Shown here in pieces: positions 37,212-46,704 of a stretch of 64,000 nt of DNA. The notes beneath the pieces are model-generated. The model was not told the DNA's origin, did not search any database, and saw nothing but the letters and a program-made list of their open reading frames with translations. Made by a program: the position numbers and the translations under genes. Each line of letters starts with the position of its first letter. Position 1 is the first letter of the stretch. The stretch comes from an uncultured Oscillospiraceae bacterium (GTDB lineage Bacteria > Bacillota > Clostridia > Oscillospirales > Oscillospiraceae): positions 20,218-84,217 of the forward strand of contig CAKTVG010000008.1 in assembly GCA_934622035.1 (NCBI GenBank), read 5' to 3'.

Positions 37212-37637
37212 TCAGCCGACCTCGGCGATTTGGGGAGCGATGAGGTTCTCCAGGCAGAAGCGCATGATGGCGCGGCGGGTGACGATGCCGATGAAATCGC
37301 CCTTGTCGTCCACGACGGGGACGAAGTTCTGATCTGTCGCTTTGAGGAGCAGGCTCTGCATATCCGTCGAAACGGAGACGGGAAGATTGTCCCGGCGGTG
37401 GGAAATCTCCATGATGTTGTGGTTTTCCGTGTCGCGCAGATCCATGCAGCAGAGGTTTTTGACGGCCCAGAGGAGGTCGCCCTCCGTCAGCGTGCCGCAG
37501 TAGCCGCCGCCGCGGGTGAGAATGGGGAGAGCGGTGTAGCCGGAGTTTTCCATGCGCTCGAGCGCCTGGCGAAGGGTATAATCGTTATAGAGATAGGTGC
37601 AGGTAGCCTTTGGGGTCAGAAAGAACAGAAGGTTCAA
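37212..37637 (-). CDS. CBS-domain pair protein
   Basis: 141 residues from a TTG at 37637 preceded by GAGAGGCG. Two CBS motifs are visible: LRQALERMENSGYTALPILTRGGGYCGTLTEGDLLWAV (about 22-59) and LLLKATDQNFVPVVDDKGDFIGIVTRRAIMRFC (about 98-130). This fits a stand-alone Bateman module of the YkuL/AcuB-like type, which binds adenine nucleotides and regulates a partner. No effector domain is attached and neighbours do not identify a partner. A GC hairpin (37654-37670) and an extended -10 promoter lie upstream. Confidence 0.82.
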   Translation of the reverse strand: MNLLFFLTPKATCTYLYNDYTLRQALERMENSGYTALPILTRGGGYCGTLTEGDLLWAVKNLCCMDLRDTENHNIMEISHRRDNLPVSVSTDMQSLLLKATDQNFVPVVDDKGDFIGIVTRRAIMRFCLENLIAPQIAEVG

Positions 37638-37697
37638 GATATCGCCTCTCTTTCCCGAGGGAGCCTCGGGGTAATCCCGGCGCTTGCCGGCAAGTAT

Positions 37698-37706
37698 ATT
37701 ATAGCA
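37698..37706 (-). promoter_or_regulatory. extended -10 promoter of the CBS gene
   Basis: On the minus strand TGC-TATAAT (37706-37698), an extended -10 element without a good -35. It is about 60 nt upstream of the TTG start. Confidence 0.6.
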
Positions 37707-37747
37707 TATCCGCCGGTCGATTTCTGTAAACAAATTATGAAGTTGCA

Positions 37748-37779
37748 AAATGGCACCGAGAAAAATCTCGGTGCCATTT
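37748..37779 (-). terminator. terminator of the pgk-tpiA operon
   Basis: Perfect 13-bp stem (37748-37760 with 37767-37779, loop AAAAAT) followed on the minus strand by TTTTGC. Confidence 0.88.
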
Positions 37780-37798
37780 GTGCATTTTGTACAAGGAA

Positions 37799-38575
37799 TT
37801 AGGCGAGGGGCTGGTTCGCAGCTTCAATGATCTTCACGAACTTCTCGGGAACCAGGGAAGCGCCGCCGATGAGGCCGCCGTCGATGTCTGGCTGTGCCAG
37901 CAGCTCGAAGGCATTCTTGTCGTTCATGGAGCCGCCATAGAGAATGGTGGTCGCACGGGCGTTCTTGGAGCCGAACAGCTTGCGGATGGTGGAGCGGATG
38001 TGCTCGCAGACCTCTTCGGCCTGCTCGGGCGTTGCGGTGCGGCCGGTGCCGATGGCCCAGATGGGCTCATAGGCGATGACCACCTTGCGGCTCTTTTCCT
38101 CGGAAACACCGGCCAGAGCCAGCTTGATCTGCATGGCGATCCATTCCTCGGTAATGCCGGACTCGCGCTGCTCCAGCGTTTCGCCGCAGCAGACGATGGG
38201 GGTCAGACCCGCTTCCAGCGCGGCCAGGGTCTTGGCGTTGATCTCGGCGTCGGTTTCGCCCATGGCGCGGCGCTCGGAGTGACCAAGGATGACGTACTTG
38301 CAGCCTGCGTCGAGCAGCATGCCGGTGGAGATTTCACCGGTGTAGGCGCCGGAGGCGTTGGCGTTGCAGTTTTCGGCGCCGATGCCGACGCGCGTCTCGC
38401 GCATGGAGCGGACGGCGGCGGGGATGCAGACGGCGGGGACGCACAGGGCGATGTCGCACCAGCGGCCCTTCGGCAGAATGGCCTTGAATTCGGTCATGAA
38501 CGTCTTGGTTTCGGAAGGCGTTTTGTTCATCTTCCAGTTACCGGCGATCAAAGTCTTGCGGTATTTACGGTTCAT
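37799..38575 (-). CDS. tpiA: triose-phosphate isomerase
   Basis: 258 residues. Motifs: LIAGNWKMNKTPSE (Lys 14 region), GAYTGEISTGMLLDAG, ILGHSERRAMGETD (catalytic His), VIAYEPIWAIGTGRTATPEQAEEV (catalytic Glu and flexible loop) and ILYGGSMNDKNAFELLAQPDIDGGLIGGASL. It interconverts DHAP and glyceraldehyde 3-phosphate in glycolysis. It lies 17 nt downstream of pgk and is co-transcribed with it. Confidence 0.98.
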   Translation of the reverse strand: MNRKYRKTLIAGNWKMNKTPSETKTFMTEFKAILPKGRWCDIALCVPAVCIPAAVRSMRETRVGIGAENCNANASGAYTGEISTGMLLDAGCKYVILGHSERRAMGETDAEINAKTLAALEAGLTPIVCCGETLEQRESGITEEWIAMQIKLALAGVSEEKSRKVVIAYEPIWAIGTGRTATPEQAEEVCEHIRSTIRKLFGSKNARATTILYGGSMNDKNAFELLAQPDIDGGLIGGASLVPEKFVKIIEAANQPLA

Positions 38576-38592
38576 TGTTCTTGCTCCTTCTA

Positions 38593-39792
<1,200 letters not shown>

Positions 39793-39803
39793 ATGTGTAC
39801 CTC

Positions 39804-40289
39804 CTAGAAATGCTTCATTTTTCCGAATTCACATAAATGGGGAAATTCCAGCTGCCGCAGCGCTTCAAAGACGCCGACGGCGACGGAATTGCTGAGATTG
39901 AGGGAGCGGGCTTCCTCCCGCATGGGGATGCGGACGCAGTCGGCATAGTGCTGCTCCAGAAATTCCTCCGGCAGACCCTTCGTCTCCCGGCCGAAAAAGA
40001 GAAAGCAGCCGTCGGCATAGTCCGCCTCGGTGTAGCTCTTCGGAGCCTTGGTGGAAAACAGGCGCAGCTGCCGGATCTCGTTGCGGGCGAAGAGCTCGTC
40101 AAGGCTTTCGTAGACGCGCACATCCACCAGATGCCAGTAATCCAGCCCGGCGCGGCGCACGGCGCGCTCGGAAATGTCAAAGCCCAGGGGCTTGACCAGA
40201 TGCAGCACCGAGCCGGTGGCGGCGCAGGTGCGGGCAATGTTGCCGGTGTTCTGCGGAATCTCCGGCGCGACGAGAACGACATTCAGCAT
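39804..40289 (-). CDS. trmL: tRNA (cytidine/uridine34-2'-O)-methyltransferase TrmL
   Basis: 161 residues, a minimal SPOUT methyltransferase. [38 protein letters not shown] is the TrmL/YibK N-terminus. [20 protein letters not shown] and the knot region [28 protein letters not shown] complete the SAM-binding trefoil knot. It methylates the wobble ribose of the Leu-CAA and Leu-UAA tRNAs. Confidence 0.95.
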   Translation of the reverse strand: MLNVVLVAPEIPQNTGNIARTCAATGSVLHLVKPLGFDISERAVRRAGLDYWHLVDVRVYESLDELFARNEIRQLRLFSTKAPKSYTEADYADGCFLFFGRETKGLPEEFLEQHYADCVRIPMREEARSLNLSNSVAVGVFEALRQLEFPHLCEFGKMKHF

Positions 40290-40472
40290 GGGACGCTTCC
40301 TTGCTCAGAAGAATTTGACCGGGGTTGCCCCCCAAACGCCACTTGGAATATTCTATGATAAATCGCCACAAAATTCAACCGTTTTTCTCATTTTTTCAAA
40401 AAAATATCGTACATTTTTGCGCAATTAATTTAGCTTCCTCTCGTGCATTTTTCCCAAGAGGGCCGGAATGAG
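40290..40472. other. non-coding gap between trmL and the YfbR terminator
   Basis: About 180 nt with an A/T-rich centre (40370-40430). It should contain the trmL-pgk-tpiA promoter on the minus strand, but no near-consensus boxes could be fixed with confidence. No gene is seen. Confidence 0.4.
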
Positions 40473-40499
40473 AAAAACCGCCGCAGCTGCCTGCGGCGG
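40471..40499 (-). terminator. terminator of the DUF2207-YfbR operon
   Basis: Perfect 9-bp stem (40478-40486 with 40491-40499, loop CTGC) followed on the minus strand by TTTTTCT. Confidence 0.88.
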
Positions 40500-40512
40500 A
40501 TGGATGACGGAA

Positions 40513-41088
40513 TTACAGCTGGTCGAGGTTTTTGCCGAAGCTGGCAAGGCAATGCGCCATAAACCAGTCCAGCTCCGGCAGCTGCATGGCCTCCAGCGCG
40601 CGGCGGGTCTGCTCCGCAGCGGACTCGAATTCCTGATTGCCGGCCTTCAGCTCCTCGATGCACTTGATGTGCGCCGAGAGCTTATCGGCGGCCTTGACGA
40701 TGTCGTGCACGCTTTCGTCGGATTCGTAGACGAGCGGGGCATAGCTTTCGCGCAGCTGCGGCGGCAGCATTTCCAGAAGGCGCGTCGCGCTGACGTGCTC
40801 GACCTGCTTGTAGGCCGTTTTGATCTCGGGGTTGTAGTATTTCACGGGCGTCGGCAGGTCGCCGGTGAGAATTTCGGACGCGTCGTGGAACAGCGCGGCG
40901 ACGGCACAGCGGTCCGGGTCGGCGGGCAGGCCGAGAATATCCCGGCGGATGAGTGCCAGCGCATGCGCCAGCACGGCGACCATGTGGCTGTGCTCCTGTA
41001 CGTTTTCGGAAAAGGTGTTGCGCATCAGACCCCAGCGCGTGATGTAGCGCATGCGGGAGACGAGCGCATAAAACTGGTAATCTTCCAT
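40513..41088 (-). CDS. YfbR-like HD-domain 5'-nucleotidase
   Basis: 191 residues. MEDYQFYALVSRMRYITRWGLMRNTFSENVQEHSHMVAVLAHAL carries the conserved R-W and E-H-S of YfbR. ALFHDASEILTGDLPTPVKYYNP is the HD motif with the family-specific TGDLPTPVKY, and IVKAADKLSAHIKC supplies the last metal Asp. E. coli YfbR removes 5'-phosphate from deoxynucleoside monophosphates. Its ATG abuts the stop of the DUF2207 gene with no gap. Confidence 0.93.
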   Translation of the reverse strand: MEDYQFYALVSRMRYITRWGLMRNTFSENVQEHSHMVAVLAHALALIRRDILGLPADPDRCAVAALFHDASEILTGDLPTPVKYYNPEIKTAYKQVEHVSATRLLEMLPPQLRESYAPLVYESDESVHDIVKAADKLSAHIKCIEELKAGNQEFESAAEQTRRALEAMQLPELDWFMAHCLASFGKNLDQL

Positions 41089-42879
41089 TTAATACTCCTC
41101 GGAATCATATTCCGCCCGGCGGTGCGGGCGCTGGGCGCGCTGCGGTGCAGCGGCTGCGGCGGGCGGCTGCGGCGGACGGCGGACGGGCTTTCTGCGCTGC
41201 GGCACGGCAGCCGTGGGCCGGTAGCGTTCCCCGCGGACGACCGCAAGCATTTCGGAATAAAGTCGATAGAATTCCTCCGGCGTGCGGACGCTCTGACCGG
41301 CATCGACCAGCCAGCCGCAGCTCTCGGGTGCGAGGCGGCCGATGTGGCGCAGGAAGGAGGAAGCGACGCCCAGCTCCTCGGCAAAGGGCAGCATGCGGTA
41401 AAAATACTGCGGGTCCTGATAGATCAGACGCTGTAGCGTGCCGGAATCCGCGCGGCGAAGGAAGCGACGCAGACCGAGCAGACGGCGGGCACGCTCCTGT
41501 CCGGCAGTGGTGCGCTTGCCGCCGAAGAGGGTGGTCAGCGCGCAGAAAACTTGCAGCAGCAGGTCAAGAAGCAAAAGCGGCGCCTTTCCGGCCAGTCCGC
41601 CGAGAAGGCAAAGCGCTGCGGCGGCGCCTGCGGCAAGAAGCAGGGGAAGCCTGCGGCGGCGGGAAAGAATGCGGGAGATGCCGTTTTGCAGAAGGAAATG
41701 CAGTCCGCCGCCCAGAAGCGTCAGGAAAATCAGGAAGAAGGTGCGCGCGCCGAAGACGGGCAGCAGCGTGTCAAAGATCATCAGGCTGAAGGCCAGACCG
41801 GCTGCGAGGCCGAGACACTTTAAAAGACGGGGGCTGCCGCTTTGCGGCGAGAAGAGGCGGCGCTGCCAGCTTTTTTGCAGAGAAAGCTCCAGCTGCGCGG
41901 CGGCCGCGCGGAAGCGCTGACTGCCGGCGTCGCAGACCTCACCGGAGCGGAAGAGTGCGCGGAAGAATTTGCGCTCGGCGGCCTTGCGCTCGTTGCCCAT
42001 TTCCATGCGCTTGCAGATGAGAATGCGCCCGCGCCTGCCGCGCTCTATGGTGATGTAGCCGAGGTTGCCCCAGTGGGCAAGCATGCCTCCGGCGTCTGCC
42101 GGACAGCCATAGAGCTGGCAGGGAACCTCTCCCGCGGTGGAATCCGTTCCGGCCGTTTGCTGCTGGCGCGGCAGAAGCAGACGGTAGCGCAGGAAGAAGA
42201 ACCAGTAGAGCGGTGCGAGCAGGAAAAATGCGAAAAACGCGATGATATCTGCCGTGAAGGTCTTGCCCGGCTGGCCGCCGAGGGAAAAGGTCCCGGCGGG
42301 GAACTGCAGATCCATGCGCAGCGTCTCATGGTCCTTCAGCGCGGTGATGGAGGCCGCAGTGACGGTGGGCCCGTCTACGGTGATATTCAGATAGTTGTCG
42401 ATGATGTCTTCAAAATAGCCGCTGTTCCATTCGGGCACGGCGGAAACGTCCGCAGGAAAGGCGACCTTGAGCGTCATGCTTTTGATGGCGTATTCCCAGC
42501 CGGTCTGCGGGGCATAGAGGCGGAAGCTCTGACCGGCGCTGTTCGTCGTCACGGCGCAGGGGAGAGTGTATGTACAGGCAAAGCTCTGTCTGCCTGTGAA
42601 GCCTGCTTCATTGGTGACGGTCAGGCAGGTGACGCCGCCGACATCCGTTTTCTGATAGGCCCAACCGGAGAGGACGATGTCCTTTGCGCCCGCACCGAGC
42701 GGAATCTGTATCGTCCGGACGGCGGCGGAGAATTCGATCTCCGCGTTCAGCGTGACCTGAACGGTGCCGTTCTGATTGACGACGGCATCGGTCGAGACGG
42801 AGGTGATCTCCGCGTCCGCGGCAAAAACAAAGCCTGCCAGTGCAAGCAGACAGAAAACAGTGATCCAGATGCGGCGCAC
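41089..42879 (-). CDS. DUF2207-domain membrane protein
   Basis: 596 residues from a GTG at 42879 (AAAGGAGGTGAG upstream). It has a signal sequence (RRIWITVFCLLALAGFVFAADA) and an extracellular DUF2207-like beta domain (about 20-215: AEITSVSTDAVVNQNGTVQVTLNAEIEF). A TM segment near 218-238 is followed by a cytoplasmic domain with GYITIERGRRGRILICKRME, then more hydrophobic helices (about 375-460) and a basic, Pro/Arg-rich tail. Residues after 430 are unusually Arg/Leu rich. Function unknown; YfbR follows without gap, so the two are co-translated. Confidence 0.78.
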   Translation of the reverse strand: MRRIWITVFCLLALAGFVFAADAEITSVSTDAVVNQNGTVQVTLNAEIEFSAAVRTIQIPLGAGAKDIVLSGWAYQKTDVGGVTCLTVTNEAGFTGRQSFACTYTLPCAVTTNSAGQSFRLYAPQTGWEYAIKSMTLKVAFPADVSAVPEWNSGYFEDIIDNYLNITVDGPTVTAASITALKDHETLRMDLQFPAGTFSLGGQPGKTFTADIIAFFAFFLLAPLYWFFFLRYRLLLPRQQQTAGTDSTAGEVPCQLYGCPADAGGMLAHWGNLGYITIERGRRGRILICKRMEMGNERKAAERKFFRALFRSGEVCDAGSQRFRAAAAQLELSLQKSWQRRLFSPQSGSPRLLKCLGLAAGLAFSLMIFDTLLPVFGARTFFLIFLTLLGGGLHFLLQNGISRILSRRRRLPLLLAAGAAAALCLLGGLAGKAPLLLLDLLLQVFCALTTLFGGKRTTAGQERARRLLGLRRFLRRADSGTLQRLIYQDPQYFYRMLPFAEELGVASSFLRHIGRLAPESCGWLVDAGQSVRTPEEFYRLYSEMLAVVRGERYRPTAAVPQRRKPVRRPPQPPAAAAAPQRAQRPHRRAEYDSEEY

Positions 42880-43004
42880 GGCGCTCACCTCCTTTAAAAA
42901 AGTCGCACAATATGATACCATATTTTTAGGGAAAATGCAACGTTCTTCTGCAAATTCCTGCTGAAAAAGTTGGAAAACGCCTGAAAGCGGCGAAATTCTT
43001 CCCC

Positions 43005-43033
43005 TTGCGCGCTGGTTTGCGGCATGCTATAAT
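43005..43033 (+). promoter_or_regulatory. sigma-A promoter of the lipase-like gene
   Basis: -35 TTGCGC (43005-43010), 17-nt spacer ending in TGC, -10 TATAAT (43028-43033). Start codon 31 nt downstream with GGAGG in between. Confidence 0.85.
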
Positions 43034-43063
43034 AGTTTCATCCTGTTGACGGAGGCCTTCGCC

Positions 43064-44182
43064 ATGGAGCATCCCAATGAAAACCTGTTCGACTATCTGC
43101 GCTGGCGCGGAGATCTGTCCTTTTCCGCCGATCCCCTGAACGAGGCGGATGCGCTGGCCTTTGCCGTATTTTCCTATCTGGATTATTCTCTCGTGCCGGA
43201 CGGCTGTACGCTGCGGGAGGCCGCCGTATTGGTGCAGGAGGCCATGCCGGAGCCGCGCCCATCGCTGGTCGGACGGCTGGAGGCGCTGACTGCGGCGGCG
43301 AAGACTGCCCGCTTTGCGCCCGTGACCGCGTCCGATTACCGCACGGTGCATGACGAGGCGGCGGGGATGCAGTTTGCCGCCGTGTGCTTCCATCTGCCGC
43401 AGGGCGGAATCGTTCTGGCCTTCCGTGGTACGGACGACACTCTGCTCGGCTGGGAGGAGGACTGCCGCATGAGCTATGCGCCCGTGATCCCGGCGCAGAA
43501 GGAGGCGGCGCGCTACGCACGGGAGCTGTGCGAGCGCTATCCGCGCGTGCCGGTCTGGATCACCGGCCATTCCAAGGGCGGCAATCTTGCCGTGTTCGCC
43601 GGGGCTTACCTCTATGCGCGGCAGCAGAAGCGCCTGCTCACGGTGTTCAACAACGACGGCCCTGGCTTTTCCGCGCGCTTTCTGGCGGGCAGCGGCTATC
43701 GCGCCGTGGCGCACAAGGTGCGCAAATTTCTGCCGGAATCCTCTATCGTCGGCGGCTTCCTGGAAAGCGAGACAAAGTCCCGCATCATTGAAAGCAGCGG
43801 CGTCGCCGTCAGCCAGCACGATCCGCTGACTTGGCAGATCAGCGGCGCGCATCTCGTTGCTGCGCCGGAGCGTTCCTCCTTCGGGCGGCATTCCGATGCC
43901 GTGATTGACGCGTGGCTTGCCACGCTTTCGGATGAGGAGCGTAAAAAGCTGACCAATCTGGTCTTTACTGTTCTGCAATCCTCGGATAACCGCACCCTAC
44001 AGGACATCAAGAATACGCCGCTCTGGGAAAACCTTTCCTCCATGGCACGGACCTATGCGGGACTTGGCAAGGAGCAGCGGCAGTTTTTTGACGATGTGGT
44101 CAAGCGCCTGATGTCGCAGGTAAAGCAGGAGGCGCTGCGCGGACGGAAAAAGAAGACGGTACATATTGTTGTGAAGAAATAA
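43064..44182 (+). CDS. Mbeg1-like (DUF2974) lipase-fold protein
   Basis: 372 residues from ATG 43064. The alpha/beta-hydrolase lipase-3 pattern is visible: IVLAFRGTDDTLLGWEEDCRMSY and then the nucleophile elbow VWITGHSKGGNLAVFAGAYL (Ser near 174), with FNNDGPGFS and HDPLTW supplying candidate Asp/His. This is the Mbeg1-like family common in Clostridia and Lactobacillales; members are predicted cytoplasmic lipases or esterases with no proven substrate. No signal peptide. It stands alone with its own strong promoter, divergent from DUF2207. Confidence 0.88.
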   Translation: MEHPNENLFDYLRWRGDLSFSADPLNEADALAFAVFSYLDYSLVPDGCTLREAAVLVQEAMPEPRPSLVGRLEALTAAAKTARFAPVTASDYRTVHDEAAGMQFAAVCFHLPQGGIVLAFRGTDDTLLGWEEDCRMSYAPVIPAQKEAARYARELCERYPRVPVWITGHSKGGNLAVFAGAYLYARQQKRLLTVFNNDGPGFSARFLAGSGYRAVAHKVRKFLPESSIVGGFLESETKSRIIESSGVAVSQHDPLTWQISGAHLVAAPERSSFGRHSDAVIDAWLATLSDEERKKLTNLVFTVLQSSDNRTLQDIKNTPLWENLSSMARTYAGLGKEQRQFFDDVVKRLMSQVKQEALRGRKKKTVHIVVKK

Positions 44183-44231
44183 CAGGGCAGGATCAGCCGG
44201 GCGGGTGCATCCGTAGGGCCTACCCGCAAGG

Positions 44232-44287
44232 GGCACGCCGCATCCGTAGCGCTCCTACGTCGCTGACCGCTGCGCAGACGGCGTGCC
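44232..44287. repeat. nested palindromes in the non-coding gap
   Basis: GGCACGCCG (44232-44240) pairs with CGGCGTGCC (44279-44287). Inside lies CGTAG-CGCTC-CTACG (44245-44259). Together with the adjacent dispersed repeat it forms a structured 230-nt non-coding gap (44183-44414) without a gene. Confidence 0.55.
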
Positions 44288-44299
44288 GTGGCCGCGGGA

Positions 44300-44360
44300 A
44301 GAAATTTGCAAATCTGTGACTGCCTGCACACGGTCACGGCAGAGCCACGTCCCTACGAAT
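44300..44360 (-). repeat. dispersed 60-bp palindrome-containing repeat, copy 2
   Basis: Inverted copy of 15025-15084. Shared blocks are TTTGCAAAT, TGTGACTGCCTGCAC, GGCAGAGCC and CCCTACGAAT. The hairpin arms differ between copies while the loop and flanks are kept. Confidence 0.7.
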
Positions 44361-44372
44361 GATTCTCATGAA

Positions 44373-44405
44373 TAAAAAACAGGGCCGCTCTTTTGAGCGG
44401 CCCTG
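44373..44405 (-). terminator. terminator of the metal-ATPase operon
   Basis: Perfect 11-bp stem (44380-44390 with 44395-44405, loop TTTT) followed on the minus strand by TTTTTT. Confidence 0.92.
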
Positions 44406-44414
44406 CCGGTTTGT

Positions 44415-46295
44415 TCAGCTATTGTATTTCAGTGCGCGGATGGCGTTCAGAACCGCCAGCACCATCACGCCGACATCGGCGAAGATGGCCGCCCACATAT
44501 TCGCGATGCCCGCGGCCGTGAGTGCCAGACAGGCGAACTTCACAATGAGGGAGAAGACGATGTTCTGCCGCACGATGCCGATGCACTTGCGGGAGATGCC
44601 GATGGCCTTGGCGATTTGCAGCGGGTCGTCGTCCATGAGAACCACGTCCGCCGCTTCGATTGCGGCATCGGAGCCCATGGCGCCCATGGCGATGCCGATG
44701 TCCGCGCGGGTCAGCACGGGGGCGTCGTTGATGCCGTCACCCACAAAGGCCAGCTTTGCTTTGGCAGGCTTCTCTTCCAGCAGCTTTTCCACCTCGGCGA
44801 CCTTGTCGCCCGGCAGCAGCTCGCTGCGCACCTCGTCCACGCCCAGCTCCCCGGCAACCTGATCGGCCACGCGCTTGACATCGCCCGTCAGCATGACGGT
44901 CTTTTCTACGCCGGCCTTTTTCAGAGCGGCAATCGCGGCCTTGGAGTGCGGCTTGACGACGTCGGAGATGACGATATGACCGGCGTAGCTTCCGTCGATG
45001 GCCATATGGATGATGGTGCCGACGCTGTGGCAGTCGTGGTACTCCACGCCGAGCTGCGCCATCAGCTTGGCATTGCCCGCGGCGACGGTGTGGCCGTCTA
45101 CCTTGGCGACGATGCCGTGACCGCTGATCTCTTCGATGTCCGTGGCGCGGCTGCGGTCAATGGGCTTGCCATATGCCTTTTGCAGGCTCCTGCTGATGGG
45201 GTGCGAGGAGGCGCATTCGGCCAGCGCCGCGTATTCCAGCAGCTGCCCCTCGGCGATGGTGCTGTGGTGCACGGCCGTGACCTCGAAAACGCCCTGCGTC
45301 AGGGTGCCGGTCTTGTCGAAGACCACATATTTTGCATCGGACAGCTCCTCCAGGTAGTTCGAACCCTTGATAAGAATGCCTTCGTGGCTCGCACCGCCGA
45401 TCCCGGCGAAGAAGCTCAGCGGAATGCTGATGACCAGAGCGCAGGGGCAGCTGACGACCAGGAAGGAAAGCGCACGGTAGATCCAATCCGTCCACTGCGC
45501 ATCCGCGCCGAAGGCCAGCCGCAGCAGAGGCACGCAGACTGCAAGCAGCAGCGCACCGGCACAAACGGCAGGCGTATAGATTTTGGCAAAGCGGGAGATG
45601 AAGGCCTCGGAACGGGACTTGCGGGAGCTGGCGTTCTCCACGAGATCAAGAATCTTGGAGACGGTGGACTCGCCGAATTCCTTCGTTGTGCGAATCTTCA
45701 GAACGCCGTTGAGATTAATGCAGCCGCTGATGATCTCGTCGCCTTCTTTGACGTCGCGCGGCAGGCTTTCGCCGGTCAGTGCGCTGGTGTTCAGGCTGGA
45801 GCTGCCTTCGAGTACTACGCCGTCAAGCGGGACCTTTTCGCCCGGCTGCACAACGATAATGCTGCCGGTGGCAACCTCTTCCGGGTCAACCTGCTCGAGC
45901 GTGCCATCCTTTTCAATGTTGGCGTAGTCCGGGCGGATATCCATCAGCGCGCTGATGTTGCGGCGGCTCTTGCCCACGGCGTAGCTCTGGAAAAGCTCGC
46001 CGATCTGATAAAACAGCATGACCGCGATGCCCTCGACATAGTCGCCGCTCTTCGTCCAGACGGCCAGGAAGAAGGCACCCAGCGTCGCCAGCGCCATCAG
46101 GAAGTTCTCGTCGAAGGCGCGGCCGTGGATCAGACCCAGCCCTGCCTTGCGCAGGATATCATAGCCGATGACGAGATAAACCACCAGATAGGCCGCAAGC
46201 TGCGGAATTCCGGTCAGCGGCAGGAATTTCAGCGCGACCAGCAGGACGGCGGCGGCCAGAATGCGGATCAGCATGATTTTTTGCTTTTTACTCAT
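44415..46295 (-). CDS. heavy-metal P1B-type ATPase (Zn/Cd/Pb exporter type)
   Basis: 626 residues. The metal-site helix is VVSCPCALVISIPLSFF (CPC followed by SIP, the ZntA/CadA subtype). Other motifs are TGES in SALTGESLPRDV, DKTGTLTQGVF (phospho-Asp), SSHPISRSL (HP locus) and AFVGDGINDAPVLTRADIGIAMG. There is no N-terminal metal-binding domain; it is encoded as a separate 72-residue protein 36 nt upstream. It exports divalent soft metals at ATP cost. The metal is inferred from the subtype; copper ATPases have different TM motifs. Confidence 0.94.
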   Translation of the reverse strand: MSKKQKIMLIRILAAAVLLVALKFLPLTGIPQLAAYLVVYLVIGYDILRKAGLGLIHGRAFDENFLMALATLGAFFLAVWTKSGDYVEGIAVMLFYQIGELFQSYAVGKSRRNISALMDIRPDYANIEKDGTLEQVDPEEVATGSIIVVQPGEKVPLDGVVLEGSSSLNTSALTGESLPRDVKEGDEIISGCINLNGVLKIRTTKEFGESTVSKILDLVENASSRKSRSEAFISRFAKIYTPAVCAGALLLAVCVPLLRLAFGADAQWTDWIYRALSFLVVSCPCALVISIPLSFFAGIGGASHEGILIKGSNYLEELSDAKYVVFDKTGTLTQGVFEVTAVHHSTIAEGQLLEYAALAECASSHPISRSLQKAYGKPIDRSRATDIEEISGHGIVAKVDGHTVAAGNAKLMAQLGVEYHDCHSVGTIIHMAIDGSYAGHIVISDVVKPHSKAAIAALKKAGVEKTVMLTGDVKRVADQVAGELGVDEVRSELLPGDKVAEVEKLLEEKPAKAKLAFVGDGINDAPVLTRADIGIAMGAMGSDAAIEAADVVLMDDDPLQIAKAIGISRKCIGIVRQNIVFSLIVKFACLALTAAGIANMWAAIFADVGVMVLAVLNAIRALKYNS

Positions 46296-46331
46296 TGTGC
46301 TTCCCTCCCTTTTGGGGATGATTACAGTCTG

Positions 46332-46550
46332 TTACAGCTCGATTTCGCAGTCGGGCTCAACCTTTTTGCAGGCCTTCAGGACGGCTTTCATCGTCTTCTT
46401 TTCGTCTGCACCCTCGGCAAACTCGACGATCATCTTCTGCGTCATGAAATTCACGGTTGCGGATGCGATGCCCTCGGTCTTGCGGGCGGCTTCCTCCATC
46501 AGATTTGCGCAGTTGGCGCAGTCGACTTCGATGCGATAGGTCTTTTTCAT
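46332..46550 (-). CDS. HMA-domain metal-binding protein
   Basis: 72 residues. MKKTYRIEVDCANCANLMEEAARKTEGI carries the CxxC metal site of the ferredoxin-like HMA fold; TVNFMTQKMIVEF and KAVLKACKKVEPDCEIEL complete beta-alpha-beta. It probably delivers Zn/Cd/Pb to the ATPase encoded downstream, standing in for that protein's missing N-terminal domain. First gene of the operon, divergent from the ArsR/AraC-type regulator, with the shared operator between them. Confidence 0.92.
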   Translation of the reverse strand: MKKTYRIEVDCANCANLMEEAARKTEGIASATVNFMTQKMIVEFAEGADEKKTMKAVLKACKKVEPDCEIEL

Positions 46551-46574
46551 TTTGATGTACCTCCAATTTCATTT

Positions 46575-46598
46575 ACAATTAAATGCTTGCTTAATTGT
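46575..46598. promoter_or_regulatory. palindromic operator between the HMA gene and its regulator
   Basis: ACAATTAA (46575-46582), 8 nt, TTAATTGT (46591-46598): a perfect 8-bp inverted repeat of the AT-rich type bound by ArsR/SmtB repressors. It overlaps the -35 of the plus-strand promoter, so the regulator would repress itself and, divergently, the pump. Confidence 0.75.
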
Positions 46599-46615
46599 TG
46601 TAACCGTAGTATACT
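46587..46615 (+). promoter_or_regulatory. promoter of the ArsR-AraC regulator
   Basis: -35 TTGCTT (46587-46592), 17-nt spacer, -10 TATACT (46610-46615), overlapping the operator. Confidence 0.65.
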
Positions 46616-46704
46616 ATCCGCGAAGAGAAAAATCAACCCGCCGGAGCGACTTGCTTCCAAACGGGCGAAGGAGATTTCCAAAATGGAGAACGGGAGGCGG
46701 AGCC

